Assembly (NCBI RefSeq): GCF_001887355.1
Contig: NZ_MPIN01000006.1
Span: forward strand, 496,001-560,000
Origin: Cystobacter ferrugineus
GTDB lineage: Bacteria > Myxococcota > Myxococcia > Myxococcales > Myxococcaceae
Reading direction: 5' to 3'
DNA length: 64,000 nt
Part shown: in pieces, positions 49,984 to 58,241 of the stretch
Layout of the letters: each line of letters begins with the position of its first letter
How positions within the stretch are numbered: the first letter of the stretch is position 1
Program-made: the position numbers and the translations under genes
The notes under the pieces: model-generated
The model's input: only the letters and a program-made list of their open reading frames with translations
Told to the model about the DNA's origin: nothing
Databases searched by the model: none

Positions 49984-50550
49984 CTACACGCGCTTCTTCG
50001 CCGCCGGCTTGCTCTTCGCCGCCGGCTTGCTCTTCGCCGCCGGCTTGCTCTTCGCCGCTGGCTTGCTCTTCGCGGCACCCGGTGCCTTCTTCTTCTCCGG
50101 AGAACGGATCGCGGACGTGTAGTGCGCGATGTACTTCTTCGCGGGCGTACGGCGGATGGCCTCGCCAATCACGTCGAGCGCCACGTCCTCGAGCTTCTTG
50201 AAGCGCACGCATGACTTGCCCATGTCGAGCTTCTTGCCCGTCTTCGCCCAGGCCTCGCGAAACCACTGCTCCTGTTCCGACTGGCCATAGACGCACATCA
50301 AATAGACGGCCATGTGGTTCTTCTGGGAGGCCAGTGACGCGAACGGCAGCGGCTGCTTCGGATCGACGTGGTAGCCCGCCGGGAACACCGAGTGCGGGAC
50401 GTAGTAACCAATCATTCCGTACTGCATGCCCTCCTCGTAGTTCCCATCGAGGTTCTTCAGGATGACGGCACGCACGGCGGAGAGCGCCGCGCGGCGGTCC
50501 TCGGGAAGCGAGGCGAGGTACTGGTCGACGGTGGTGGCCTTGCTCTGCAT
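49984..50550 (-). CDS. DUF1801 (YdhG-like) protein with a lysine-rich repeat tail
   Basis: 188 residues. The first about 140 residues match the DUF1801 type (Y-L-A-S-L-P-E-D-R-R-A-A-L, G-M-I-G-Y-Y-V-P, F-A-S-L-A-S-Q-K-N-H-M-A-V-Y). The end is a tail of four K-S-K-P-A-A hexapeptides encoded by tandem 18-bp units (about 49988-50075), which resembles histone-H1-like DNA-binding tails. Start at 50550; in-frame sequence further upstream looks non-coding. Role unknown. Confidence 0.8.
   Translation of the reverse strand: MQSKATTVDQYLASLPEDRRAALSAVRAVILKNLDGNYEEGMQYGMIGYYVPHSVFPAGYHVDPKQPLPFASLASQKNHMAVYLMCVYGQSEQEQWFREAWAKTGKKLDMGKSCVRFKKLEDVALDVIGEAIRRTPAKKYIAHYTSAIRSPEKKKAPGAAKSKPAAKSKPAAKSKPAAKSKPAAKKRV
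49988..50075 (-). repeat. 18-bp tandem repeats coding K-S-K-P-A-A
   Basis: Near-perfect copies of an 18-bp unit (GCCGGCTTGCTCTTCGCC on the plus strand) encode the lysine-rich tail of the DUF1801 protein. Copy number may vary between strains. Confidence 0.75.
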
Positions 50551-50624
50551 GAAGGCGAGTCTAGCACCAGGACCCAGGGAGAGCCGCCCGGGATGGCGGC
50601 TCGAGTGGAAGTCCCGGACGGGGG

Positions 50625-51209
50625 TCACACGATGATCCGCCGCTCGGATGGCGGCGGCACCGTCCCCTGGCCCAGCTCATCGGTGTAGCAGTAGGCGAGG
50701 TAGATCAGGGAGAGCGGCAACGTGACGAGGCACGCCAGCACCGTCGCTCCCGCCACGGCCGACAGCACCACCAGGACGAGGAAGTTGATGAAGTACGAGG
50801 CCCAGTCCTTGCGTCGCTGGAAGATGCGACCGCTCTCGGCGAGGGACTCCAGGACCGGACGCCCCTCGACGGCCAGCATGGGGGCATGGAACCAGAAGAG
50901 AGCCAGGAGCACACCCGGCACCACGAAGAGCATGAAGCCCAGGGCGATGGGAATGCCCATGGCCAGGGTGAGGCCCCAGCTCTTGAGGAAGTTGCCCGGC
51001 CGGTCATAGGCGGCCTGCCAGCGCACGGGGCGTCCGGTGCGCATACACTCGAGGGCTTCCTGCAGCAGGTTGAAGGCGAACCACGGCCCCGGGATGACGA
51101 CGAGGAAGCCCGCCAGGACCACGAGGCTGCCCAGGAGCAGAGCGGTGGCGTTGGCCACGAAGAAGTCCCAGGTGCGCTTGAAGCGCTGATCAATCTGCAG
51201 GTCCAGCAT
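50625..51209 (-). CDS. multi-pass membrane protein (DUF975-like)
   Basis: 194 residues with four or more hydrophobic helices (A-L-L-L-G-S-L-V-V-L-A-G-F-L-V-V-I-P; I-P-I-A-L-G-F-M-L-F-V-V-P-G-V-L-L-A; F-L-V-L-V-V-L-S-A-V-A-G-A-T-V-L). The P-G-V-L-L-A-L-F-W-F-H-A-P-M-L-A-V-E-G segment is typical of DUF975-like proteins. Start at 51209 has a GGAGG site. Function not known. Confidence 0.75.
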   Translation of the reverse strand: MLDLQIDQRFKRTWDFFVANATALLLGSLVVLAGFLVVIPGPWFAFNLLQEALECMRTGRPVRWQAAYDRPGNFLKSWGLTLAMGIPIALGFMLFVVPGVLLALFWFHAPMLAVEGRPVLESLAESGRIFQRRKDWASYFINFLVLVVLSAVAGATVLACLVTLPLSLIYLAYCYTDELGQGTVPPPSERRIIV

Positions 51210-51399
51210 GGTGCGAATCCTCCATCCGGAGCACGATGCTCCCGTCCTCCAGCAGTACGAAGGACGGAGGAATCCATTGTCACGCCAGGGGCAAGAGGCC
51301 CGGCGGGCCCTCGCCGGACCGGAGGTCCAGTAAGCTGAGCCCACCGGGCATCACCCCACCCCGCCTTCATCGCGGGGTCCAGGACCCGGTGGAGTTCCC

Positions 51400-51996
51400 A
51401 TGCAAGCCCAGAAGCGCAAGCTCAAGTACCACGTGGCCATGACCCTCGACGGCTTCATCGCCCGCGAGGATGACTCAACCGACTTCTTCCCCCACCTGTC
51501 CCCCCCCGACCACGTCATGGACTACCTCGATGACCTGGCCTCGGCGTACGACACCGTGGTGATGGGGCGGAGCACCTACGAGTTCGGCCTGAAGGCGGGC
51601 GTGACGGACCCGTACCCGTCCATGGAGACCCATGTCTGCTCGCGCTCCATGAAGGAGAGTCCCAGCCCCCGTGTGAACCTCGTCCGGGAGGACGTCGTCG
51701 GCTTCGTGAGGGAACTCAAATCACGCCCGGGCCAGCAGAAGGACATGAGCCGCATCGTGCGCGCCGCCAGGCTGAGCGTCGGCAAGGACATCTACCTGTG
51801 CGGCGGAGGGCTCCTGGCGAAGACCCTCTTCGACGCGGGCCTCATCGACGAGGTCATCATCAAGGTGAACCCGGTGCTCCTCGGCTCGGGCAAGGCACTC
51901 GCCCCGCGGCTCTCCCAGCTCGTCGGGCTCGAGCTGCTCGGCACCCAGACGTACCAGAGTGGCGTGGTGGTGCTGCACTACAGTGTCAAACGCTGA
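51400..51996 (+). CDS. dihydrofolate reductase family protein
   Basis: 198 residues. RibD C-terminal/DHFR-like fold: M-T-L-D-G-F-I-A near the start, V-M-G-R-S-T-Y-E, and C-G-G-G-L-L-A-K-T-L. Probably an NADPH-dependent reductase; not a canonical folate enzyme. Single gene. Confidence 0.82.
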   Translation: MQAQKRKLKYHVAMTLDGFIAREDDSTDFFPHLSPPDHVMDYLDDLASAYDTVVMGRSTYEFGLKAGVTDPYPSMETHVCSRSMKESPSPRVNLVREDVVGFVRELKSRPGQQKDMSRIVRAARLSVGKDIYLCGGGLLAKTLFDAGLIDEVIIKVNPVLLGSGKALAPRLSQLVGLELLGTQTYQSGVVVLHYSVKR

Positions 51997-52191
51997 GGTC
52001 CCTCGGTACGGGACCGCGAGGAGCATTCCCTGGTGGCCAGGGGGAGCAGATGTCGAGCATCTGCCCGTGACTCACCAGCACGGCTCGTGTCCTTCCGCCC
52101 CCCCTTCCCTTCCAAGGCGAAGCTCAGCAATCCCGACGGCGTGGGCTCGGGCTGTCGATGTTCCCAATCGCCATCTCGGCGTCGGCGCCGC

Positions 52192-52734
52192 TCATGCCTC
52201 GATCTTCGTGCCGTCGATGCCGCGCGGAGTGCGCAGTCCCATCGCGAACCACGCCGCGAACAGCCGCCACATGAACGCCACCGAATGCGTGGCATGGGCA
52301 GGCACGTTTCCGTCCAGGGGCGCGCCATCGGGGCGGTCCCGGGTCATCACCCGCATCTCCACCGGCGGCGCACCGGGGATGCGGTTGCGGTACAGGCTCA
52401 GCCAATGGCCCTTGTTGAATTCGAGGAACATCGCCGAATTGCAGCAGGTCGCCACCACCCGCCGCGTCGGCGAATCGGGCTTGAGGCGATATTCCTTGAG
52501 CTGCTCCCCACCCCTCGTGCAGCGCACGCGGTCCTTGCGATGGAGCACGAAGCTGGTGCCGCCATCGGCATCGAGCACCGGTGCCGCGCCGGGAAGCGCC
52601 TCGATCCGCCGGCCCGCTTCGCGGCAGCTCGTGCAATCACATACCGTGGTCAGGATCGGCGCACCCGCCGCCTCGAATACCACCTGGCCGCATGCGCACG
52701 CGACGAGGTGGGACCTCCCCGAATCAACGCTCAT
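52192..52734 (-). CDS. GFA-like zinc-binding protein
   Basis: 180 residues. N-terminal zinc pattern C-A-C-G ... C-D-C-T-S-C-R-E-A-G and a later A-T-C-C-N-S, as in glutathione-dependent formaldehyde-activating (GFA) and DUF6151-type proteins. No partner genes nearby. Exact substrate unknown. Confidence 0.75.
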   Translation of the reverse strand: MSVDSGRSHLVACACGQVVFEAAGAPILTTVCDCTSCREAGRRIEALPGAAPVLDADGGTSFVLHRKDRVRCTRGGEQLKEYRLKPDSPTRRVVATCCNSAMFLEFNKGHWLSLYRNRIPGAPPVEMRVMTRDRPDGAPLDGNVPAHATHSVAFMWRLFAAWFAMGLRTPRGIDGTKIEA

Positions 52735-52983
52735 ATCGCCTCACCCTCAAATCACACCAGACCGTCCCAGTTACTACACTCCCTCCCAGAAACCGCCACT
52801 CCAGAGCGGGTGGGCCAAGCGCCCCCCTGTCATCCGCCGGTACGAAAGGTGGAGCGTTCCGAATGGGGCGCACACCTTGACTCAGCTTGGACGCCGCCTT
52901 CGAGGCCGCGCCACTCTGAAAATTCGTACAGGTGAGGAGCACCCCATCTTCACCTCGCCGGAACGATTCTCGTGGGGAGGCCA

Positions 52984-53010
52984 TGTCACAGCCCGCACGG
53001 GTATTTCGTC
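52984..53010 (+). promoter_or_regulatory. ECF41-type promoter
   Basis: TGTCACA, 16 nt, CGTC: the pattern known for ECF41 sigma factors, placed 43 nt upstream of the AhpD-like gene, itself followed by an ECF41-type sigma gene. The 318-bp gap from 52735 otherwise shows no gene. Confidence 0.7.
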
Positions 53011-53052
53011 CTGGGGGCGGGCAGGTACTTTCCGCCTGGAATGGAGCCGCGG

Positions 53053-53514
53053 ATGAACTCGAGGTTGAATCCCTACAAGACCGAGCCGGAACTGATGAAG
53101 GCCATGCTCTCCCTGAGTGAGAAGGTCGAGAGCAGCGGGCTCGAGAAGAGCCTCCTGGAGTTGGTGAAGATCCGCGCCTCGCAGATCAACGGATGCGCGT
53201 TCTGCATCCACATGCACACCCGTGATGCCCGCGCGCACGGAGAGACCGAGGAGCGCATCTACCTGCTGGATGGCTGGCGCGAGTCGCCCCTCTACACGGA
53301 GCGCGAGCGGGCGGCCCTGGGCTGGACCGAGGCCCTGACGCTCGTCTCCCAGACGCACGCGCCGGACGCGGACTACCAGGCGCTCCAGGCGCACTTCACC
53401 AGGGAGGAGGTGGTGAAGCTGACCCTGGCCATCACCACCATCAACGCCTGGAACCGGATTGCCATCGGCTTCCGGAGCATTCATCCGGTAGCTTCGCGCA
53501 GTGATGCCGCCTGA
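53053..53514 (+). CDS. carboxymuconolactone decarboxylase / AhpD-like protein
   Basis: 153 residues. Redox motif C-A-F-C-I-H-M-H (C-x-x-C then H) of AhpD-type proteins, usually thiol peroxidase partners. Start at 53053 chosen for the GGAG just upstream. It overlaps the sigma-factor gene by 11 nt. ECF41 sigma factors are commonly encoded beside and control genes of exactly this family (COE genes), and a matching promoter lies upstream. Confidence 0.85.
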   Translation: MNSRLNPYKTEPELMKAMLSLSEKVESSGLEKSLLELVKIRASQINGCAFCIHMHTRDARAHGETEERIYLLDGWRESPLYTERERAALGWTEALTLVSQTHAPDADYQALQAHFTREEVVKLTLAITTINAWNRIAIGFRSIHPVASRSDAA

Positions 53515-54382
53515 AGACAGTCCCACGAGTTCCTTCGATCCACTCCGCCCACGCCTGCTCCGCATCGCCTACCGGATGATGGGGAGTGCCGCGGAAGCGG
53601 AGGACGTGGTGCAGGAGGCCTACCTGCGCTGGCACCAGACGGACCGGGCCTCCGTCCGGGATGCTGGCGCCATGCTCGTGCGCACGGTGACGCGCCTGTG
53701 CCTGGACATCCTGAAGTCCGCCCGCGTCCGGCGCGAGCAGTACATGGGCACGTGGCTGCCCGAGCCCATCGTCGAGCCCATGGAGGGTGATGACTTGACG
53801 CTGACCCTGATGATGGCCCTGGAGCGCCTGTCACCCCTGGAGCGGGCCGCCTTCCTGCTCCACGACGTGTTCGGCATGGACTTCGACGAGGTGGCCCGGG
53901 CCATCGATCGCGACCCCGCCGCCTGCCGGCAGCTCGCCAGCCGGGCGCGTGGCCACGTGCGCGAGGCCCGGCCCCGCTTTCCCGTGACGGAAGACCAGGG
54001 CCGCGCGCTGGCCTCGGCGTTCTTCACCGCGACCCGGAGCGGAGACCTGGGCGCGCTCCAGGCGCTGCTCGCCCAGGACGTGATCATGTACTCCGATGGC
54101 GGCGGCAAGGCGAAGGCGGCCCTCAATCCCATCTACGGACTGGAAAAGAACCTGCGCTTCGTCACGGGGCTGCTGCAGCGCTCGGGCCCCAACAGCTCCC
54201 GCCTCGTGTACGAGGGGAAGATCGATGGGCTGCCCGGGTTCGTGACCGTCGAGGCCGATGGCGTGTGGCAGAGCACGGCCCTCGCCATCGAGGAGGGCCG
54301 GATCGTCACCATCTACGTCACGCGCAACCCCGACAAGCTGCGCGCGCTCCTCCGGTCCTTGCATGAGGACACGCCGTCCTAG
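53504..54382 (+). CDS. ECF41-type RNA polymerase sigma factor
   Basis: 292 residues. ECF sigma core with A-E-D-V-V-Q-E-A-Y-L-R-W (region 2) and F-D-E-V-A-R-A-I-D-R-D-P-A-A-C-R-Q-L (region 4), plus a C-terminal SnoaL-like extension (about residues 165-290) that in ECF41 replaces an anti-sigma factor. The linkage to an AhpD-like gene fits the group. GTG at 53501 is an alternative start. Confidence 0.87.
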   Translation: MPPEDSPTSSFDPLRPRLLRIAYRMMGSAAEAEDVVQEAYLRWHQTDRASVRDAGAMLVRTVTRLCLDILKSARVRREQYMGTWLPEPIVEPMEGDDLTLTLMMALERLSPLERAAFLLHDVFGMDFDEVARAIDRDPAACRQLASRARGHVREARPRFPVTEDQGRALASAFFTATRSGDLGALQALLAQDVIMYSDGGGKAKAALNPIYGLEKNLRFVTGLLQRSGPNSSRLVYEGKIDGLPGFVTVEADGVWQSTALAIEEGRIVTIYVTRNPDKLRALLRSLHEDTPS

Positions 54383-55769
54383 CGGAAGGACGCTCGACCC
54401 ACTTCATGCCTTTGGGCACCTTGCGCTGGTAGGGCGAGGACGAGCGGCACGTGAAGCACGCAATCGAGCGGATGCCCTGTCCCCCGTCTTCTACCCGCTG
54501 ATCACGATGGACATCACCCGCCGGGTCACGACCAACGTCCCGGCCGGCGTGAAGGCAGGCATGGGCCCCATGAACCAGTTCCATCACATCCGGGCCTTTC
54601 CCACCGCCGCGTTCCGCGAGGTGGTGCGGCCGAACTTCGATACCCTCTACTCGAGTGCCTGGCTCGACCTGACCCAGGAGCCCATGATCGTCTCCGCGCC
54701 CAACACGGGCGGGCGTTACTACCTGCTGCCCATGCTCGACATGTGGTCGGACGTCTTCGCGGTCCCCGGCAAGCGCACGAGTGGCACGCGCGCCGGTTCC
54801 TGGGCCGTGGTTCCCAAGGGCTGGACCGGCACACTGCCCGAGGGCGTCGAGCGCATCGAGGCGCCGACCCCCTACGTCTGGCTCATCGGCCGCACGCAGA
54901 CCAACGGCCCGAAGGACTACGAGGCGGTGCACGAGGTGCAGAACGGCTACACGATCACGCCACTCTCGCAGTGGGGCAAGAAGGCCGGGCCACCGGCCAG
55001 GTTCGTCGCCGATCCGAGCATCGACATGAAGACGCCGCCGCTCGTCCAGGTGGACACCCTGCCCGCCGCGAAATACTTCAGCTACGGCGCGGAGCTGATG
55101 AAACAGAACCCGCCGCACCTCACCGACTGGTCCCAGCTCGCGCGCCTGAAGCGCATCGGCATCGAGCCCGGGAAGAGCTTCTCCTTCGAGAATGCGACGC
55201 CCGAGGTCAGGGCGGCGCTCGAGCGCGCCACGGTGGACGGCCTCGAGCTGATGCAGGAGAAGGCGCCCACGCTGGCACGAATCGTCAATGGCTGGCAGAT
55301 GAACACCGAGACGATGGGCGTCTACGGCAACGACTACCTGAAGCGGGCCATCGTGGCCCGGATCGGGCTCGGCGCGAACCAGCCCGAAGACGCGATCTAT
55401 CCGCGCTGCGTGAGCGACGCCCACGGCAACCCGCTGACCGGCGAGAACAAGTACGTGCTGCACTTCTCGAAGGAGGAGCTGCCACCGGTGGAGGCTTTCT
55501 GGTCGGTCACGATGTACGACGCTCAGGGATTCCCGGTCGACAACGAGCTGAACCGCTACGCCATCGGCGATCGTGACGCGCTGAAGCTCAACGCCGACGG
55601 CTCTCTGGACATCTACATCCAGGCCGGCTCGCCCGGCGCGGACAAGGAGTCGAACTGGCTGCCGTCCCCGGCCCGTGGCCCGCTCGGCGTCACCATGCGG
55701 CTGTACGCGCCGGAGGCCCAGGCGCTGGACGGCCGCTGGGCACCTCCGCCGGTCCGGAAGGTGAAGTAG
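54363..55769 (+). CDS. DUF1254/DUF1214 protein, N-terminus probably eroded
   Basis: From Y-P-L-I-T-M-D-I-T-R-R-V the sequence is a full DUF1254-DUF1214 protein (R-P-N-F-D-T-L-Y-S-S-A-W-L-D-L; Y-V-L-H-F; P-V-E-A-F-W-S-V-T-M-Y-D). Relatives have a signal peptide and an A-Y-x-Y-x-Y-P-L phrase before this point; here that part reads R-N-R-A-D-A-L-S-P-V-F-Y-P-L with no signal peptide. The ATG at 54363 overlaps the sigma gene by 20 nt and is a weak start; the only other in-frame ATG near the conserved region is about 54507. The 5' end may have been lost. Function unknown; the family is usually periplasmic. Confidence 0.7.
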   Translation: MRTRRPSGRTLDPLHAFGHLALVGRGRAAREARNRADALSPVFYPLITMDITRRVTTNVPAGVKAGMGPMNQFHHIRAFPTAAFREVVRPNFDTLYSSAWLDLTQEPMIVSAPNTGGRYYLLPMLDMWSDVFAVPGKRTSGTRAGSWAVVPKGWTGTLPEGVERIEAPTPYVWLIGRTQTNGPKDYEAVHEVQNGYTITPLSQWGKKAGPPARFVADPSIDMKTPPLVQVDTLPAAKYFSYGAELMKQNPPHLTDWSQLARLKRIGIEPGKSFSFENATPEVRAALERATVDGLELMQEKAPTLARIVNGWQMNTETMGVYGNDYLKRAIVARIGLGANQPEDAIYPRCVSDAHGNPLTGENKYVLHFSKEELPPVEAFWSVTMYDAQGFPVDNELNRYAIGDRDALKLNADGSLDIYIQAGSPGADKESNWLPSPARGPLGVTMRLYAPEAQALDGRWAPPPVRKVK

Positions 55770-55834
55770 TCCTCTTCAGGGCTTGGGCGCCTGGCCCGGT
55801 GGCTCAGCCAGGCCCCAAGCTGAAGGAGCCGCGT

Positions 55835-56368
55835 CTAGGCGGCGGCGGTAGTCACACGGGCCCGCAGCGCACCGAGCTCGACCGGCGGTTTCTGCTCGAT
55901 ACGCCGGTACTTGCGGCCGTCCCGTGTTCTGTCGACGAGGCCAGCCTCGAACAGCGCCCGCCGGAGCACGGCGTGATCGCCGAACACATGCCAGCGGTTC
56001 AACAGATCGTTGATCTCACGTTCGGAGAGCACGCTGCCGCTCGGGATGCGTGACCAGAGCACCCACAGGCAGAGCTTCAGGTGGGGCGTCTTGGCCGGCC
56101 AGCGAAGCAAGCGCCCCTCTGCGTCGAAATGCCGAGCGACCTTCTCGACGAGCTGATGGTCGGGGGTGGGCTTCACTTCCTGGGCTGCGACCAGGCGTTG
56201 CCTGGCTTCTGAGTCGGCGCGGAAGTGCTGGTAGTTCCGGAAGCCGGCCGCGCGGCACAGCAGGTTGAGCATCTCCACATGGCTCGGCTTGTGCTCGAGT
56301 TGGTCACGAAGCGAGCGGGCGAAGGCCGAGAGATCGGCGACCTCGAATGGGAGGGCGAGTCGGGACAT
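55835..56368 (-). CDS. DUF2087 domain protein
   Basis: 177 residues. The C-terminal 100 residues match DUF2087 (R-H-F-D-A-E-G-R-L-L-R-W-P-A-K ... F-G-D-H-A-V-L-R-R-A-L-F-E-A-G-L-V-D-R). The N-terminal part has a helical segment (L-R-D-Q-L-E-H-K-P-S-H-V-E-M-L-N-L-L-C-R-A-A-G). Likely DNA- or regulatory-related but not proven. The 350 bp between this gene and the binding-protein gene hold no recognised gene. Confidence 0.8.
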   Translation of the reverse strand: MSRLALPFEVADLSAFARSLRDQLEHKPSHVEMLNLLCRAAGFRNYQHFRADSEARQRLVAAQEVKPTPDHQLVEKVARHFDAEGRLLRWPAKTPHLKLCLWVLWSRIPSGSVLSEREINDLLNRWHVFGDHAVLRRALFEAGLVDRTRDGRKYRRIEQKPPVELGALRARVTTAAA

Positions 56369-56720
56369 GGCTTATCCTCGTATGCGCCGTTCCAAGAAGG
56401 ATGTCGCTGGTCGCCCTTACGACTCGGCACGGGGACAAGTCCGTGTCACATGAAGGTGCAGGTTTAGCTCCCCTCGCGGGGCGGCGACGCCTCGGTGAAC
56501 TGCAGACCGTTGGCCATTTCTAACACACACGGCGCGGCGATCAACGGCTCCACGCGGAACGGAGGTAGCCAGGAAGGGGCCCTTCCCGGCGGGGTGCCCC
56601 GCTCCTCTTGGCGTATGAGAAGGATGGAAGACCAGTGGAGGGAGTGTGCTGGTGCGGAGAGGCCGAGAAGGGCCGCGGACGGGGGCCTCCCGAGCCGTGC
56701 GGCGTGAGCGCGCGAAGGCC

Positions 56721-57845
56721 TCAGGGGGTGAGCTGCGCGCTGGCGCAGGCGCTCGCGTACGCGCCCTCGCAAAGCTGCGCGGCCGTCCAGAACTTGTCGG
56801 CGAGCACCGTGCTCTTCACGTTCTCCTTGGTGACGGCCACGGGAGTCAGCAGGATGGAGGGCACGTCCTTGGTGCCGTTGTTCACCTTGCCGTTGATGAG
56901 CTCGGCCGGCGGCTTCTCGCCGCGCAGCAGCTTCACGGCCACCTCGGCGGCGATCCCCGCCTCGAGCTTGATGGCCAGGTAGACCGTCATGTACTGCTCG
57001 CCCGTGAGGATGCGCTGGACGGCCGTCAGCTCCGCGTCCTGGCCCGTCACGGGAGGCAGGGGGTCGATGCCCGCGGCCTTCATCGCCGCGATGGCGCCAC
57101 TGGCCATGCCGTCGTTGGCCGAGTACACGCCGATGATCTTGTCCTTGCCGAGCCGGGTGATGGCCTGCTCCATCTCCTGCTGGGCCTTGTCGGGGCTCCA
57201 GTCCGGGGTGTCGTACTCGGCGCCCACCGTGAAGCCGCTGCCATCGATGATGCTGTGGGCGCCGGACTTGTAGTACCGGGAGCTGTCGTCGGTGGGCGCG
57301 CCGTGGAGCATCACGAGGGTGCCCTGCGTCTTGCCGTCCGCCTTGAGCTTGTCCACCAGGGCCTGGCCCTGCAGCCTGCCCACCTGCTCGTTGTCGAAGG
57401 AGATGTAGTAGTCCACGTCCGCGTTGAGGATGAGGCGCTCGTAGCTGAGCACCGCCACCTTCGACTGGCGGGCGCGCGCGACGATGGCCGCCGCGGAGGC
57501 CGAGTCCACGGGATCCAGCACGAGCACCCTGGCGCCGTTGACCAGGGCGGCTTCGGCCTGGTCCTGCTGCTTGGCGACGCTCTGGTCGGCGTTGCTGTAG
57601 AGCACCTCGCAGTCCGCGCACAGTTCCTTCACGCGGCGCTCGAAGTGCGGCCGGTCATGGCTCTCGTAGCGCGCCGTCTTGGACTCCGGCAGCAACAGGG
57701 CGATCTTCCCGCCCGAGGGGACCTTGGCCGGGGCCGTGGCGCCTGGAGCCTCGGGTTGATCGCGCTTGCATCCGGGAGCCGCGAGCAGCAGTGCGGCGAG
57801 CAGGCCCGCGGTGCGGCGGGCGGACAGGGGGGCGGTGGGGCTCAT
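56721..57845 (-). CDS. xylose-type sugar-binding lipoprotein (ABC transporter SBP)
   Basis: 374 residues. Lipoprotein signal (L-A-A-L-L-L-A-A-P-G-C-K). Periplasmic binding-protein fold close to XylF: L-L-P-E-S-K-T-A-R-Y-E-S-H-D-R-P-H-F, Y-S-N-A-D-Q, Y-I-S-F-D-N-E-Q-V-G-R-L-Q-G. Start at 57845 fits the signal peptide; the upstream in-frame extension runs into a pseudogene. No permease or ATPase genes adjoin it, so it may be an orphan or serve a distant transporter. Confidence 0.85.
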   Translation of the reverse strand: MSPTAPLSARRTAGLLAALLLAAPGCKRDQPEAPGATAPAKVPSGGKIALLLPESKTARYESHDRPHFERRVKELCADCEVLYSNADQSVAKQQDQAEAALVNGARVLVLDPVDSASAAAIVARARQSKVAVLSYERLILNADVDYYISFDNEQVGRLQGQALVDKLKADGKTQGTLVMLHGAPTDDSSRYYKSGAHSIIDGSGFTVGAEYDTPDWSPDKAQQEMEQAITRLGKDKIIGVYSANDGMASGAIAAMKAAGIDPLPPVTGQDAELTAVQRILTGEQYMTVYLAIKLEAGIAAEVAVKLLRGEKPPAELINGKVNNGTKDVPSILLTPVAVTKENVKSTVLADKFWTAAQLCEGAYASACASAQLTP

Positions 57846-57896
57846 GCGTGGGTTTCTTGGAGTGGGGGTAAACCAGCCGGTCCGCCCGGAGGTTAC

Positions 57897-58175
57897 ACCC
57901 GCGCCACCACCTCCGCGAGGCAGTGAGGGCAGAACTCGCGGCCCTTCACCATGGTTGCGCGCCGCCGTCAGCAGGTAGCCGCGCAGCCTGCCCTTCTCGG
58001 GGTCGAGCCACTCGAGGAAGCCGTGCTCCAACAGTCGCAGGAGCGGTTCCTGCACCGCGTCGCGCGCGGCCTCGGCGTCCAGGCCATGGCGGCGCATGTA
58101 GACGTAGAGCGGGCGCCAGTAGGTGCCCAGCAGCGACTCGAGCGCCGCGCGGCGCGCCTCCGGCGAAGCAGAACT
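57897..58175 (-). pseudogene. remnant of a sigma-factor-like gene plus a C-x-x-C tail
   Basis: Minus strand: A-A-L-E-S-L-L-G-T-Y-W-R-P-L-Y-V-Y-M-R-R-H-G-L, then D-A-E-A-A-R-D-A-V-Q and L-R-G-Y-L-L-T-A-A-R-N-H, which reads like the region 2 of an ECF sigma factor. The frame then shifts, and a second piece (M-V-K-G-R-E-F-C-P-H-C-L-A-E-V-V-A-R-V, stop) follows at about 57950. No intact protein spans both. Probably a decayed sigma or zinc-ribbon gene. Confidence 0.45.
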
Positions 58176-58241
58176 TCATGCAAGGTCGCTTGATTCAAGC
58201 CATGCCAGCAAGCGGCATCGGCCCAGATGAATGGCCAGGCA

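Noticed and set aside
54390-54490. Minus-strand text A-C-F-T-C-R-S-S-S-P-Y-Q-R-K-V-P in the gap after the ECF41 sigma gene
   Set aside because: It looks faintly gene-like (C-x-x-C) but has no start or flanking match that I can support.
56444-56450. TGTCACA, a possible second ECF41 promoter
   Set aside because: No CGTC at 16-17 nt and no suitable gene downstream.
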